A DNA stretch of 64,000 bases from Roseobacter sp. GAI101 (GCF_000156335.1 NZ_DS999213.1:1961817-2025816), one strand, 5' to 3'. Shown: positions 42,531-53,323, counted from the stretch's first letter. Translations and numbers: made by a program. Notes: generated from the sequence alone by a model not told the origin.

Positions 42531-43521
42531 GGTCTGATGGCATCAGGTCAGGCAAACCCTGCCCTGCATCTCGGGCCTGCTTGATCCGCCGGGACACGCG
42601 GGTGCAAATCGGGGTGGGCACCGCCTTTTGCGCGCCCATGTCGATGATCGCCCCCTGAAGCGCATCAATCTCGGTCGCCTTCCCGGCTTCCAGATCATAA
42701 GACATCGACGTGCGCGCCGTCGGGTCAATCGTCAGCATCTTTGCCGCGACACGTGAGAACAGCGGCGTGGGCAAACGCAACACCCACGGGATAAGATCAG
42801 CGGGCAGCGGCGTGGTGGATGCAGGCGAAATGCCGTGCGCCTTCAATACCCGCAAGGCCTCGGCCATCTGCGCCGCCATAATGCAGCGCCACGGACGGCA
42901 AAGCAGTTGGGCCTGCAAGGTCAACCCGGACAGGGCATTCAACGCATTGTTCAGATTGATCAAAAGCTTGCCCCATTGGACCGCTTCAATCTGGCATGTT
43001 TCGGCAAACGCCAAATCAGGAGAGCCGAGATGCTTCCCGATATCCTTCGGCCCTGCTTCGATTACGATGCCACCGCTCGTGGCGCGATGATAGCAGCCAA
43101 GCGCCTTTGGGACGACATTGAATGGCACCATCCCTGCGCGCAGATCGAATTGCGGCAGATACTGGCGCAGGACCTGCACGGCCTCCATACCGTTCTGCAA
43201 ACTCAGGATCGTGGCCGTCGGCGCAGCGTGGCTGGCAATGGCCTGGGCGACCGTCGCGGTATCGCCGGTCTTTACGCAAACCAGGATGATCCTGGCATCG
43301 GCCAAGCAGGTCGGGTCTTCTGAAAGGGTCACATCGGCAGCGCGTACAACACGGTCCAGCCCGTCAAAATCGGTCAGGCTCAGCCCGTGTGATCTGATAT
43401 GGTCAAGGATGCGCGGGCGGCCCAAGAGGGTCACGGGATGGCCCCGCGCCGCCAGAAGCCCGCCCACAAAACAGCCTATCGCCCCTGCACCAGCAACGAC
43501 GATCGGCTGATCCGGGTTCAC
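42523..43521 (-). CDS. panE: 2-dehydropantoate 2-reductase (ketopantoate reductase family)
   Basis: From GTG 43521, overlapping the argF stop (GTGA), the protein has 332 residues. [19 protein letters not shown] is the NADP-binding Rossmann motif, and [16 protein letters not shown] holds the conserved lysine and asparagine of the active site, followed by the C-terminal helical domain. It reduces ketopantoate to pantoate in coenzyme A synthesis; other family members act on related 2-keto acids. It converges on the phosphate transporter gene with an eight-base overlap. Confidence 0.9.
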   Translation of the reverse strand: MNPDQPIVVAGAGAIGCFVGGLLAARGHPVTLLGRPRILDHIRSHGLSLTDFDGLDRVVRAADVTLSEDPTCLADARIILVCVKTGDTATVAQAIASHAAPTATILSLQNGMEAVQVLRQYLPQFDLRAGMVPFNVVPKALGCYHRATSGGIVIEAGPKDIGKHLGSPDLAFAETCQIEAVQWGKLLINLNNALNALSGLTLQAQLLCRPWRCIMAAQMAEALRVLKAHGISPASTTPLPADLIPWVLRLPTPLFSRVAAKMLTIDPTARTSMSYDLEAGKATEIDALQGAIIDMGAQKAVPTPICTRVSRRIKQARDAGQGLPDLMPSDLS

Positions 43522-44423
43522 TTGCCCAAGCACCAACGCATGACGGATTTCTGCGCATGAAGACGGTTCTCGGCCTCGTCAAAGATCACCGAATGCGGAC
43601 CGTCCATGACCGAGCTTGTCACCTCGTCATCGCGGTGTGCGGGCAGACAGTGCATGAAAAGGGCGTCAGGCTTGGCCTTGGCCATCAACGCGTCATTCAC
43701 CTGATAGCCGCGTAGCTGGTTATGACGCCGTTCGCGTGCAGATTGCGGGTCATGCATGGACACCCAAGTGTCGGTCACGACCAGATCCGCGCCTTCGACG
43801 GCCTTGTTCGGGTCCCGTTCGACCGTGTAAAGACCATTCAGCGCGGGTTCGGGATCAAGGGTCGGCGGACCGGTAAAGACCAGCTCGAAGTCAAAGCTTT
43901 TGGCCGCGTGGGCAAAACTGGCAAAGACGTTGTTGCCATCTCCGGACCAGACGACCTTCTTGCCTTTGATCGGACCGCTGTGTTCCTCGAAGGTCATGAT
44001 ATCGGCCATGATCTGGCACGGGTGCGTCCGGTTGGTCAGCCCGTTGATCACAGGAACAGAGGCGTATTCCGCCATCTCGAGAAGGGTGGCTTCTTCGAAG
44101 GTGCGGATCATGATCAGATCGACGTAGCGCGACAGAACGCGGGCGGTGTCGGCGATGGTCTCACCGTGGCCCAGCTGCATGTCAGCCCCCGACAGCACCA
44201 TCGTCTGGCCACCCATCTGCCGCACGCCGACGTCGAAACTGACGCGGGTCCGGGTTGAGGGTTTTTCGAAAATCAGTGCGACCATGTGGTCTTTGAGCGG
44301 CTGTTCATCGTCGGGAGCCCCGCGGGGACGGCCCTGCCGGCTACTTTTCATGGCGGCGGCGCGGTCAATGATGTGCCGCAGGTCGGCGGGATCGGTTTGG
44401 TGGATATCGAGAAAATGGTTCAT
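43518..44423 (-). CDS. argF: Ornithine carbamoyltransferase
   Basis: The 301-residue protein has the carbamoyl-phosphate site [14 protein letters not shown], the HPCQIMAD motif (binding the carbamoyl group), and [13 protein letters not shown] for ornithine. It makes citrulline from ornithine in arginine synthesis. It follows argD with a 77-base gap that holds an extragenic repeat, and overlaps panE. The start at 44423 is the natural one ([16 protein letters not shown] follows Met). Confidence 0.97.
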   Translation of the reverse strand: MNHFLDIHQTDPADLRHIIDRAAAMKSSRQGRPRGAPDDEQPLKDHMVALIFEKPSTRTRVSFDVGVRQMGGQTMVLSGADMQLGHGETIADTARVLSRYVDLIMIRTFEEATLLEMAEYASVPVINGLTNRTHPCQIMADIMTFEEHSGPIKGKKVVWSGDGNNVFASFAHAAKSFDFELVFTGPPTLDPEPALNGLYTVERDPNKAVEGADLVVTDTWVSMHDPQSARERRHNQLRGYQVNDALMAKAKPDALFMHCLPAHRDDEVTSSVMDGPHSVIFDEAENRLHAQKSVMRWCLGK

Positions 44424-44449
44424 GAGAGATTCTTTTATTTCGAAAGGAC

Positions 44450-44487
44450 GGGGGGCCAGCCCCCCCGAAACCCCCCGGAGTTTATTT
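44450..44487 (-). repeat. Extragenic palindromic repeat, copy B
   Basis: On the minus strand: AAATAAACTCCGGGGGG, then a hairpin GGGGGGGCTGGCCCCCC. It lies between argD and argF. The structure could cause partial termination between the two arginine genes. Confidence 0.6.
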
Positions 44488-44500
44488 GGCAAAATGAAGA

Positions 44501-45676
<1,176 letters not shown>

Positions 45677-46057
45677 CGGGATCATCCTTGATGGGTTGGC
45701 CGTATCAAAGCCACAAAAGGCCATGGGTTCGGCAGAGGGTCAATGGGATTTACGAAAGAGCGACGGATTATTGTCGCAAAAGATCATGCCACCCCCTGTC
45801 GGGGCAGCCAGCTGGGTCAGCCTTGGCGTCGTCGCAAGATATGGGGTGCGCAGTTGATCATGGGGTTTGCTTAATACGCCAATCTGGCTTTGCAAAGCAA
45901 AAACGCGCTGGAGTGTCTGAATTCAGGGCCTGATCTGCGAAGAGGATCTAATATGATATGGTTTTGACCGCCTGAATAGGGTTACAAGCCGCGCAAATAC
46001 AGGATCGCGCCTTGCACCCAAGCTGTCAGTGATTAGTATAGGGACTTGAGATTTTCC
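45677..46057. other. Long divergent intergenic region between argD and gcrA
   Basis: No protein-coding frame with credible signals is seen. It should contain the argD promoter and those of gcrA. A weak sigma-70-like pair (TTGCAC at 46012, TAGTAT at 46034) lies about 20 bases before the terminator-like hairpin at 46058. A small RNA gene ending at that hairpin is possible. Confidence 0.45.
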
Positions 46058-46085
46058 AAGGCGGTCCGAATTGGGGCCGCTTTTT
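46058..46085 (+). terminator. Terminator-like hairpin in the gcrA 5' leader
   Basis: GCGGTCC pairs with GGGCCGC (7 bp with one wobble, six-base loop), flanked by AAG and followed by TTTTT, only 15 bases before the gcrA start. It has the full form of an intrinsic terminator. Confidence 0.7.
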
Positions 46086-46100
46086 AGCTAAGGACGCCAA

Positions 46101-46676
46101 ATGTCTTGGACCGATGACCGCGTAGAGATTTTGAAAAAGATGTGGGGTGAGGGCCAATCCGCCAGCCAGATCGCGAAAGAATTGGGCGGCGTGACGCGCA
46201 ACGCCGTGATTGGCAAAGTGCATCGCCTGGGCTTGTCGAACCGTACTGCAACCGGTGCAGCGGCGGCCCCGGTCGCGCCAGCACCCGTTGCCCCCAAAGC
46301 CGAGGCCAAGCCGAAACCGGCACCAAAGCCGGAGCCCAAGGAAGAAGTAGAAGAGGTCGTGGCCGCACCTGCGCCCAAGCCGAACCTGCCAGCACGCGCA
46401 AAGATCATTCCAGCGGGCCAGCCGCTGCCCCCGCAGCCTTCGGCGAACGAGATCAGCCCCGAGGCGCTGGCCAAGGTGAGTGAGGTCGAGAAGAAATCCA
46501 AGAAGATTGGCCTGATGGACCTGACGGAACGGACCTGCAAATGGCCTGTCGGCGATCCGGCGACGGATGATTTCTGGTTCTGCGGTCTGCCTGTGCAACA
46601 AGGCAAACCCTATTGCGAGGCCCATGTCGGCGTCGCCTTCCAGCCCATGAGCGCACGGCGCGACCGCCGTCGGTAA
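46101..46676 (+). CDS. gcrA: GcrA cell cycle regulator
   Basis: The 191-residue protein has the GcrA N-terminal DNA-binding domain (SWTDDRVEILKKMWGEGQSA then ELGGVTRNAVIGKVHRLGLS), an Ala/Pro/Lys/Glu-rich linker (about 50-115), and a C-terminal sigma-interaction domain with CKWPVGDP, FCGLPV and YCEAHVGVAF. In Caulobacter GcrA binds sigma-70 and CcrM-methylated GANTC promoters to drive cell-cycle transcription; orthologues are restricted to alphaproteobacteria. AAGGA precedes the start. Two hairpins follow the gene. Confidence 0.96.
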   Translation: MSWTDDRVEILKKMWGEGQSASQIAKELGGVTRNAVIGKVHRLGLSNRTATGAAAAPVAPAPVAPKAEAKPKPAPKPEPKEEVEEVVAAPAPKPNLPARAKIIPAGQPLPPQPSANEISPEALAKVSEVEKKSKKIGLMDLTERTCKWPVGDPATDDFWFCGLPVQQGKPYCEAHVGVAFQPMSARRDRRR

Positions 46677-46690
46677 ACGCTCTTTGATAA

Positions 46691-46726
46691 CCTCTTTCAC
46701 GTCAGGCAGTGCCGACGTGGAAGAGG
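46691..46726 (+). terminator. Hairpin downstream of gcrA
   Basis: CCTCTTTCACGTC pairs with GACGTGGAAGAGG (13 bp with one G-U, 10-base loop), 15 bases after the gcrA stop. No U-run follows, so termination may be completed by the next hairpin. Confidence 0.6.
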
Positions 46727-46758
46727 CATACTGACCCCATAAAATTGTTATCGTCTTT

Positions 46759-46790
46759 GCCGTCGGACACGCCTTAGCCGACGGCTGTTT
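46759..46790 (+). terminator. Second gcrA terminator, overlapping the end of the acetyltransferase gene
   Basis: GCCGTCGG pairs with CCGACGGC (8 bp) and is followed by TGTTTTT, a good intrinsic terminator for rightward transcription. It overlaps the last codons of the convergent gene at 46774. Confidence 0.65.
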
Positions 46791-47358
46791 TTCCACGCCG
46801 GTCATTGCGCAGCTGGGCATAGAGCACGTGAGTGCGCCAGCGTCCGTCGATCTGTAGATAGCTTTGCGCGACGCCCTCGTACTTGAAACCGGTTTTTTCC
46901 AGCAACCCCCGCGAGGCCGCATTTTCGGGCAAGCACGCAGCCTCTACCCGGCTAAGATCCAGACGCGTGAAGGCATGGTGCACCGTCGCCTCGATCGCTT
47001 CGCGCATATAGCCACGGCGCGCAAACTGCTCTCCGGTCCAATAGCCAAGCGTACCGGCCTGCGAGGGCCCCCGGCGGATGTTATCGAGCGTGATCGCCCC
47101 GATCAGAACATTATCTTTGCGCCGGATCAGGAACAATGGCAGCGCCGTCCCGCCGGATACCGACCGGTTGGCCCAATAGACGCGGTTGGTGAACGCCTTG
47201 CGCGACAGGTGATCCTTTGCCCAAGACGGTTCCCACGGGGTAAGGTATTCAATGCTTTCCGAGCGCAACGTTGCCCAAGACCGAAAATCGGCGTGGATCG
47301 GCGGACGCAGGGTCAACCGTTCCGTTTCAATCGCCAATTTTCGTTTGACCAAAAGCAT
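46774..47358 (-). CDS. RimJ/RimL-type GNAT N-acetyltransferase
   Basis: The 194-residue protein resembles ribosomal-protein-alanine acetyltransferases: TERLTLRPPIHADFRSWATL at the start, GYWTGEQFARRGYMREAIEA with the acetyl-CoA-binding motif, and NAASRGLLEKTGFKYEG. The family acetylates N-termini of ribosomal proteins or small amines; the target is inferred. Its start overlaps the stop of the M16 peptidase gene (TGATG), making it the last gene of the ctaC-to-M16 series. Confidence 0.9.
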   Translation of the reverse strand: MLLVKRKLAIETERLTLRPPIHADFRSWATLRSESIEYLTPWEPSWAKDHLSRKAFTNRVYWANRSVSGGTALPLFLIRRKDNVLIGAITLDNIRRGPSQAGTLGYWTGEQFARRGYMREAIEATVHHAFTRLDLSRVEAACLPENAASRGLLEKTGFKYEGVAQSYLQIDGRWRTHVLYAQLRNDRRGKTAVG

Positions 47359-48620
47359 CAGGCAGCGCGGCGTTCTTGCAATTCTGCCAAAGTGGGTGCG
47401 TTTTCGACCGGACCATAGAGCGCCAATGCAGCTGGTGCGGTGGCCGCCATGGTCTGCGCGAAATCACGGACATCGCCCGTCGTCACGGCATCAATCTGCG
47501 CAATGGTTTCTTCCAGCGGCGGGACACGATCCCAGATCTGGATCAGTCGCGCCAGGCGTTCGGCACGGTTTGAAGGGCTTTCCAGCCCCATCAACAGGCC
47601 AGCTTTCATCTGGGCACGCGCACGGGCGACTTCGGCAGGCGACATGTCGGATGCAGCGCGCTTCATCTCGTCAATCGTGATCCCCGCGAGTTCGGGCAAT
47701 TGTTCGCCGCTGGTGCCCGCGTAGATCGTCATCATGCCGGTGTCCGCATAAGCACCTGCCTGTGCGAAAATCGTGTAGCACAGTCCCCGGTTTTCACGGA
47801 CTTCCTGGAACAGGCGGCTGGACATGCCGCCGCCAAGGGCGGAGGCATAGATTTGCGCCACATAGATATCGTCGGCACGGTAGCCCGGCGATTCAAATCC
47901 AAGGGCGAAATGCGCCTGCTCAAGTGTTTTCACCTGGCGAAGCTCTCCGCCTGTGAACTTTGCGGCATCTACGTCAAACATGGGTTTTTTCGGCATATCA
48001 CCGAACAACTGCTCAGCCAGACGCACGATTTCATCATGATCCACAGCCCCTGCCGCAGCCAGAATCATCTGGTCGGGGCCGTAGTGCTGGTCGATGAACC
48101 CCGACAGATCTTCGCGCGAAAACCTTGAGACAGCCTCGGACGGGCCAAGGATCGTGCGGCCAAGAGGCTGGTTCGGATAGGCTTCCTCTTGAAGCCAGTC
48201 GAAAATCACATCGTCCGGGGTATCCAGTGCCTGACCGATTTCCTGCAGGATGACCCCGCGTTCGACTTCGATCTCGTTGTTGTCCAGAACCGGATTGCGC
48301 AGGATATCTGCGATCACATCAAGGCCAAGCGACACGTCGTTTTCCAATACGCGTACATAATAGGCCGTCACCTCGCGCGAGGTATAGGCGTTGATATAGC
48401 CGCCCACGTCTTCAATGGCTTCGGCGATCTGCAACGATGTACGTTTGGCCGTGCCCTTGAACGCCATATGCTCCAGAAAATGGGCGATACCGTTTTGCTG
48501 CGGCGTCTCGTGGCGCGCGCCTGCGGTGACCCAAACGCCGATCGACGCCGAGGCCAAGCCAGGCATGTGTTCGGTGACAATGCGAAAGCCGTTGGACAGG
48601 CGGTGTTGCTGTAGGCTCAC
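47358..48620 (-). CDS. M16-family zinc peptidase (processing-peptidase-like)
   Basis: The 420-residue protein has the inverted zinc motif HxxEH in NGIAHFLEHMAFKGT and the distal glutamate in EVERGVILQEIG. GGGMSSRLFQEVRENRGLCY is the conserved second-domain segment. The sequence resembles the beta subunit of mitochondrial processing peptidase, its descendant family. No signal peptide, so probably cytosolic. It overlaps thrC by four bases, an arrangement conserved in alphaproteobacteria. Confidence 0.93.
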   Translation of the reverse strand: MSLQQHRLSNGFRIVTEHMPGLASASIGVWVTAGARHETPQQNGIAHFLEHMAFKGTAKRTSLQIAEAIEDVGGYINAYTSREVTAYYVRVLENDVSLGLDVIADILRNPVLDNNEIEVERGVILQEIGQALDTPDDVIFDWLQEEAYPNQPLGRTILGPSEAVSRFSREDLSGFIDQHYGPDQMILAAAGAVDHDEIVRLAEQLFGDMPKKPMFDVDAAKFTGGELRQVKTLEQAHFALGFESPGYRADDIYVAQIYASALGGGMSSRLFQEVRENRGLCYTIFAQAGAYADTGMMTIYAGTSGEQLPELAGITIDEMKRAASDMSPAEVARARAQMKAGLLMGLESPSNRAERLARLIQIWDRVPPLEETIAQIDAVTTGDVRDFAQTMAATAPAALALYGPVENAPTLAELQERRAA

Positions 48621-50005
48621 TGGGCGATGCCCCCTTTGATAATGTCTTTGAGCGCCTCAAGATCGTTGGGCACCCGTGTCAGGCGTTCGTCGCGGTCAAA
48701 CAGATCGGCCATATGGTCTGGCAGCGGCGGGCGCACACCTGTGGCAGCTTCGACCGCGTCGGGGAATTTGGCGGGATGCGCGGTGGCCAGCGTGATCATC
48801 GGCGTCGCCGGGTCGCGCATCTCTTGGGCCACACGCACACCGATGGCCGAATGCGGACACAGCAATTCGCCTGTGGTCGCGTAAAATTCCTTGATCGTGG
48901 CCGAAGTTTCCTCTTCCGAGACCCGCCCCGATTTGTAGGTGTTTTGCAGATCACGCAGGGCATTGTCGCCCACGTCAAAACCACCGTCCGCCAGATCGTT
49001 CATCAACCCGTTGATCGCATCGCTGTCCTGACCATAGGCGAAATACAACGCGCGCTCGAAATTCGAACTGACCTGAATGTCCATCGACGGGCTGATAGAC
49101 GCGTGGACCGCACCCTTGTGATAGGCACCGGTCGTAAGGCAGCGATGCAAGATGTCGTTCTGGTTTGTGGCGACCACCAGATCGGCAATCGGCAGTCCCA
49201 TTTCGCGTGCGATATAGCCCGCGAAAATATCACCGAAGTTGCCGGTGGGAACGGTAAAGCTGACCTTGCGGTCCAGCGCACCCAAAGACAGGCCGGCAGT
49301 GAAGTAATACACCACCTGCGCCAGCACGCGGCCCCAGTTGATGCTGTTCACCCCCGCCAGCTTTACCCCGTCGCGGAAGGCATGATCGTTAAACATGTCC
49401 TTCAGGCGGGCCTGACAATCATCGAAATCGCCATCCAGCGCCAAGGCGTGAACATTCTTTTCTGCTGGCGTTGTCATCTGGCGGCGCTGAACGTCGGACA
49501 CGCGGCCGTGAGGGAACAAGATAAAGACGTCGACGTTATCCAGCCCCCGGAATGCCTCGATCGCGGCGGAGCCTGTGTCGCCGGACGTCGCACCAACGAT
49601 GGTCACCCGTTCGCCCTTGCGCGACAAAACGGCCTGAAACATGTGGCCGATTAACTGCATGGCAAAGTCTTTGAAGGCCAGCGTGGGACCGTGAAACAGC
49701 TCAAGCAGGAAATGTCCTTGATCCAGCTGGACCAACGGCGCGCGGACCGTATGGTTGAACCCCGCATACGCCTTTGCGATCAGGGCTTTGAATTCCGCGT
49801 CCGTGAATGTGTCGCCGATAAAAGGCTTCATCACTTTGAAAGCAACGTCCTCGTAAGACATCGTCGCCATTTCGGTCAGATCACCGCGACTAAGGGTCGG
49901 AATCTTTTCTGGGACATAAAGGCCGCCGTCACGGGCAAGCCCGGTCAGCAGTGCGTCTTCGAAATTCAGGACAGGGGCGGAACCACGGGTGGAAACGTAA
50001 CGCAT
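48617..50005 (-). CDS. thrC: Threonine synthase
   Basis: The 462-residue PLP enzyme starts RYVSTRGSAPVLNFEDALLT, has the Schiff-base lysine in GPTLAFKDFAMQLIG, and GATSGDTGSAAIEAF, the phosphate/PLP-binding loop. The length and N-terminal domain match the bacterial/yeast-type threonine synthase, which converts O-phosphohomoserine to threonine. It follows SURF1 by eight bases and overlaps the M16 gene. Confidence 0.97.
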   Translation of the reverse strand: MRYVSTRGSAPVLNFEDALLTGLARDGGLYVPEKIPTLSRGDLTEMATMSYEDVAFKVMKPFIGDTFTDAEFKALIAKAYAGFNHTVRAPLVQLDQGHFLLELFHGPTLAFKDFAMQLIGHMFQAVLSRKGERVTIVGATSGDTGSAAIEAFRGLDNVDVFILFPHGRVSDVQRRQMTTPAEKNVHALALDGDFDDCQARLKDMFNDHAFRDGVKLAGVNSINWGRVLAQVVYYFTAGLSLGALDRKVSFTVPTGNFGDIFAGYIAREMGLPIADLVVATNQNDILHRCLTTGAYHKGAVHASISPSMDIQVSSNFERALYFAYGQDSDAINGLMNDLADGGFDVGDNALRDLQNTYKSGRVSEEETSATIKEFYATTGELLCPHSAIGVRVAQEMRDPATPMITLATAHPAKFPDAVEAATGVRPPLPDHMADLFDRDERLTRVPNDLEALKDIIKGGIAQ

Positions 50006-50013
50006 AAGAAAGG

Positions 50014-50691
50014 TCAGCTTTCGACTTTGGGTGCGCGGCGGCGCAGGAAGAAAAGGCTCATGCCTAGCCAGATGGCGGCAAGAGAGAACCAGGTGATGGC
50101 GTATTGCAAGTGGTCATTGGGAATACGCGCCGTATCGATGGGCAATGGGCTGATGTCAGCCGCAGCGGGGGTACTGCTGCGCGCGACCAGCAAAATGGGG
50201 AGGGTCTGCAACGCGTCAGCCATCGCAGGCACATCGCGGGCAAACCAGATATTTGCGGCCAGATCAGGCGCAGGGGTGAAACCGTCAGTCTCCTGCGGCC
50301 ATTGCAGGTTGCCAATGATGGTCATCCGCCCAACGGCCCGCGATGTCGTTTTGGCGGTGGTCAGCGCAAAACCCCGGTCGACCATGATCTTGCGGCCATC
50401 TTCCAGCGTGAAGGGCGCAATAATCCGGTATCCTGCACCCAGATCCTTTTGCGACACAAGAATATGCAGTTCGCCATCCCCGATCACGCCGGTGGCAGAG
50501 ACCGGAAGATAGGCATCGGATTCAGGCGCAACTTCATCCGGCAATGCAACCGGCTCTGCCACGATACGGGCGTTGATGTCGCTGATGATCGCCTCTTTCC
50601 ACGCAAGACGCTGAATCTGCCAGACGCCCAGCGAGATCAGGATAGCTGCCCCGCCAAGACCGACGATCAGCAAGAATAGCGTGCGACGCAT
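50014..50691 (-). CDS. SURF1-family cytochrome oxidase assembly protein
   Basis: The 225-residue protein has the SURF1 architecture: an N-terminal membrane helix (LFLLIVGLGGAAILISLGVW) followed by QIQRLAWKEAII, a periplasmic domain with DRGFALTTAK, and a C-terminal helix (ITWFSLAAIWLGMSLFF) followed by RRR. SURF1 helps insert heme a into subunit I of cytochrome oxidase. Its place between COX III and thrC is typical of alphaproteobacteria. Confidence 0.92.
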   Translation of the reverse strand: MRRTLFLLIVGLGGAAILISLGVWQIQRLAWKEAIISDINARIVAEPVALPDEVAPESDAYLPVSATGVIGDGELHILVSQKDLGAGYRIIAPFTLEDGRKIMVDRGFALTTAKTTSRAVGRMTIIGNLQWPQETDGFTPAPDLAANIWFARDVPAMADALQTLPILLVARSSTPAAADISPLPIDTARIPNDHLQYAITWFSLAAIWLGMSLFFLRRRAPKVES

Positions 50692-50785
50692 AAGGCTCTC
50701 TTGAGGTTGGTCACCCGTTCGGGCGGCTTGAATGCAGAGGCGCGCAAGGTTCCCCTCGCGCGCCCGTAGCTTTTAGTCATTCCAA

Positions 50786-50803
50786 GGCGGTTTGCAAGCC
50801 GCC
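50786..50803 (-). other. Hairpin after the COX III gene
   Basis: GGCGGTTTGCAAGCCGCC is an imperfect 18-base palindrome eight bases beyond the COX III stop. No U-run; it may protect the 3' end of the oxidase message while letting transcription enter the SURF1 gene. Confidence 0.4.
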
Positions 50804-50810
50804 GGGGCGT

Positions 50811-51614
50811 TTAGATGCCCCACATGTAGACGGCGAAGAACAGGAAGAGCCATACCACATCGACGAAGTGCCAGTACCAAGCCGCGGCTTCGAAACCAAC
50901 GTGCTGTTCGGGCGTGAAATGCCCCTTTAGCGCGCGGATCAGGCAGACGGTCAGAAAGATCGTACCAATGATCACGTGAAAGCCGTGAAAGCCGGTTGCC
51001 ATAAAGAAGCTGGAGAAGAATAGGTCGCCACCGAACTGCCAGTCATAATGGGCAATCAATTCGTAATATTCAAACGCCTGGAATGCGGTGAACATGAGGC
51101 CAAGACCGATCGCAAGCGCCAGTCCGGTGATCAGGTCTTTGCGGTTGTTTTCATGTACCAACGCATGGTGTGCCCATGTCACGGCACAGCCCGACAGCAG
51201 CAAGATCAGCGTGTTTATCAGGGGAAGGTGGAATGCGTCGACGGGGATGATGTCAGGCTGAACATACTCGGAGCCCGGAAAATCGCTCATCGGGTAAAGC
51301 GCTTCTTTGAAGAAGGTCCAGAACCACGCGACAAAGAACATCACTTCGGACATGATGAACAGGATGAAGCCATAGCGCAGCCCGATACGCACGACCGGCG
51401 TGTGATCGCCAATCTTGCTTTCGGCGACCACTTCGGACCACCAGCCAAACATGCAGTACAGAACCGCGATGAAACCGCCGAAGAAGACGAACGGTGTTAC
51501 ATCGTGCATCCAGAAAACGATACCCGCCAGCATGATGCTGCCAGCCAGCGAGCTAAGCAGGGGCCATGTCGAGGGCGCTAGAATGTGATAGTCGTGGTTT
51601 TTTTCATGGGCCAT
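50811..51614 (-). CDS. Cytochrome c oxidase subunit III
   Basis: From ATG 51614 the protein has 267 residues with seven membrane helices. Hallmarks are [36 protein letters not shown], and the C-terminal [20 protein letters not shown]. It is the aa3-type oxidase subunit III, stabilising the catalytic subunits. It follows ctaG by 22 bases in the assembly operon. Subunit I is not in the window. Confidence 0.97.
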   Translation of the reverse strand: MAHEKNHDYHILAPSTWPLLSSLAGSIMLAGIVFWMHDVTPFVFFGGFIAVLYCMFGWWSEVVAESKIGDHTPVVRIGLRYGFILFIMSEVMFFVAWFWTFFKEALYPMSDFPGSEYVQPDIIPVDAFHLPLINTLILLLSGCAVTWAHHALVHENNRKDLITGLALAIGLGLMFTAFQAFEYYELIAHYDWQFGGDLFFSSFFMATGFHGFHVIIGTIFLTVCLIRALKGHFTPEQHVGFEAAAWYWHFVDVVWLFLFFAVYMWGI

Positions 51615-51636
51615 GATGGCGTCCCTCACCTTTTTC

Positions 51637-52212
51637 TTAATTCAGGTTTGTCTGGCTGTCCTGATCAAGGGCTGCGTATCCCTCGGGCAGGTCAATTTCA
51701 TAGAACGTATAAGACAGTGTGATCGTATGTACAAACTTGCCATCACGGTCTGCTACAATTTCAGGGTCAACAAAGAAGCTGACCGGCATTTCAACGCGCT
51801 CGCCGGGGGCCAGCACTTGTTCAGTAAAGCAAAAGCATTCGATCTTTTCAAAGAATGCCCCTGCGGCGTAAGGCGTCACGTTATAGGCCGCTTGACCAGC
51901 AATCGGGTGGTCGGTCGGATTATAAGCCTCGTAAAAGGCCAGACCTGTTTCACCGATCCGGATTTCCATTTCGTTGACGACCGGTTTGAATTCCCAGCTC
52001 ATGCCATCATTCAGGCTGCCGTCAAAACGAACTGTGACCGTCTGATCCAGAATTCCTTCGGAGTTTGCGGAAACCTGGCCCGGCGTGCCGCCAAAGCCGG
52101 TAACCCGGCAAAACCAATCGTAAAACGGCACGGATGCCCATGCCAGCCCCCCCATCAACACAACGACAGAGACCGTTTGCAGTACCGTCTTTGCAGGACC
52201 AGAGATCGCCAT
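51637..52212 (-). CDS. ctaG: Cytochrome c oxidase assembly protein CtaG/Cox11
   Basis: The 191-residue protein has one N-terminal membrane helix (about 10-30) followed by a periplasmic Cox11 domain. [12 protein letters not shown] and the copper-ligand motif [11 protein letters not shown] are present. Cox11 delivers Cu(I) to the CuB centre of subunit I. It starts at the stop of the small upstream gene (TGATG overlap). Confidence 0.96.
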   Translation of the reverse strand: MAISGPAKTVLQTVSVVVLMGGLAWASVPFYDWFCRVTGFGGTPGQVSANSEGILDQTVTVRFDGSLNDGMSWEFKPVVNEMEIRIGETGLAFYEAYNPTDHPIAGQAAYNVTPYAAGAFFEKIECFCFTEQVLAPGERVEMPVSFFVDPEIVADRDGKFVHTITLSYTFYEIDLPEGYAALDQDSQTNLN

Positions 52213-52388
52213 CAGCTGCTCTCCTGAGTTTGGACGGCACCACCAGGCAGGTCATTGAAGTCGATGTTGGTGATTTTCACATAGGTCAGTACCATCACCA
52301 GCAAGACGAACCCGCCAAGCATCAGACCAATGCCCAAGTTGCGCCCGCGACGACGGGTGTGAATTTCATGCTCTGCGCGGATGGTCAT
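52212..52388 (-). CDS. Small single-span membrane protein of the oxidase operon (CoxF-like)
   Basis: ATG 52388 overlaps the ctaB stop (ATGA) and gives 58 residues: a basic N-terminus (TIRAEHEIHTRRRGRN), one hydrophobic helix (IGLMLGGFVLLVMVLTYV) and a short C-terminal tail. A small protein in this slot between ctaB and ctaG is common in alphaproteobacteria and is sometimes labelled CoxF. Overlaps on both sides make co-translation with ctaB and ctaG nearly certain. Function unknown; an assembly role is inferred. Confidence 0.8.
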   Translation of the reverse strand: MTIRAEHEIHTRRRGRNLGIGLMLGGFVLLVMVLTYVKITNIDFNDLPGGAVQTQESS

Positions 52389-53323
52389 GACCAACCTCCA
52401 AATCCGTAGGGCCGAAGGGTTGCTTCGGCCAGAATCGCACCGAAGTGCAGGAAAAGGTACCAAAGCGACAAGCGGAAGAATTTGCGTTCAATCAGGAAGT
52501 TATCCGCTTCGCTATCATCTTCGTCACGTTTCCAGATGCGTATGGCACCAATCAGGAACAATACGTTCAGGACCACAGCAGCCGTCAGATAGATCGGGCC
52601 GCCAATCGACGTAAACCCGGTCCCGATCGCCAAAATGACCAACAAGACAGTATAGGCAAGGATATGGCGGCGCGTAGACCGGCGACCGTGTGTGACGGTC
52701 AGCATCGGAACCTTGGCATCGTCGTAGTCATTGCGCATGAACAAGGCCAATGCCCAGAAGTGTGGCGGTGTCCACATGAAGATCAGGGCGAACATCAACC
52801 ATGCCTCGACAGAGAAACTGCCCGTTGCGATGATCCAGCCGATCACAGGGGGAAATGCACCAGCCGCACCACCGATCACGATGTTCTGCGGCGTCAGACG
52901 CTTGAGCCACATGCTGTAGAACACGGCGTAAAACAGAATGGTAAAGAGCAACATGCCAGCCGCCAGCAGGTTTGCCGCCAGCCCGAGCATCATAACAGAC
53001 AGCCCTGAAAGCGCGACACCGATGGCGAGCGCTTCACCCGGCTGAACACGGCCGGACGGGATCGGACGATTTGCGGTGCGGCGCATGATGGCGTCGATAT
53101 CCGCATCCCACCACATGTTCAGCGCGCCCGAGGCACCCGCCCCGATCGCGACAAACAGGATGGAGGCGAAGGCGACCACAGGATGCACCGACGTCGGCGC
53201 GGCCAACATGCCGACAAGCGCGGTAAAGACCACCAATTGCATCACGCGCGGCTTCAGCAGGGCAAAGTAATCGCCCAGTTGCGCCTCGTATTCGCCAGAA
53301 TGTGTTGTGCTTGTGTCAGTCAT
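52385..53323 (-). CDS. ctaB: Protoheme IX farnesyltransferase (heme O synthase)
   Basis: The second of two close ATGs (53323) has GGCGG seven bases upstream and gives 312 residues. The UbiA-type prenyltransferase motifs are seen as NMWWDADIDAIMRRTANRP and the second Asp-rich loop near YDDAKVPMLTVTHG, amid about nine membrane helices. It attaches farnesyl to heme b to give heme O, the precursor of heme a. It lies directly after the subunit II gene. Confidence 0.96.
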   Translation of the reverse strand: MTDTSTTHSGEYEAQLGDYFALLKPRVMQLVVFTALVGMLAAPTSVHPVVAFASILFVAIGAGASGALNMWWDADIDAIMRRTANRPIPSGRVQPGEALAIGVALSGLSVMMLGLAANLLAAGMLLFTILFYAVFYSMWLKRLTPQNIVIGGAAGAFPPVIGWIIATGSFSVEAWLMFALIFMWTPPHFWALALFMRNDYDDAKVPMLTVTHGRRSTRRHILAYTVLLVILAIGTGFTSIGGPIYLTAAVVLNVLFLIGAIRIWKRDEDDSEADNFLIERKFFRLSLWYLFLHFGAILAEATLRPYGFGGWS

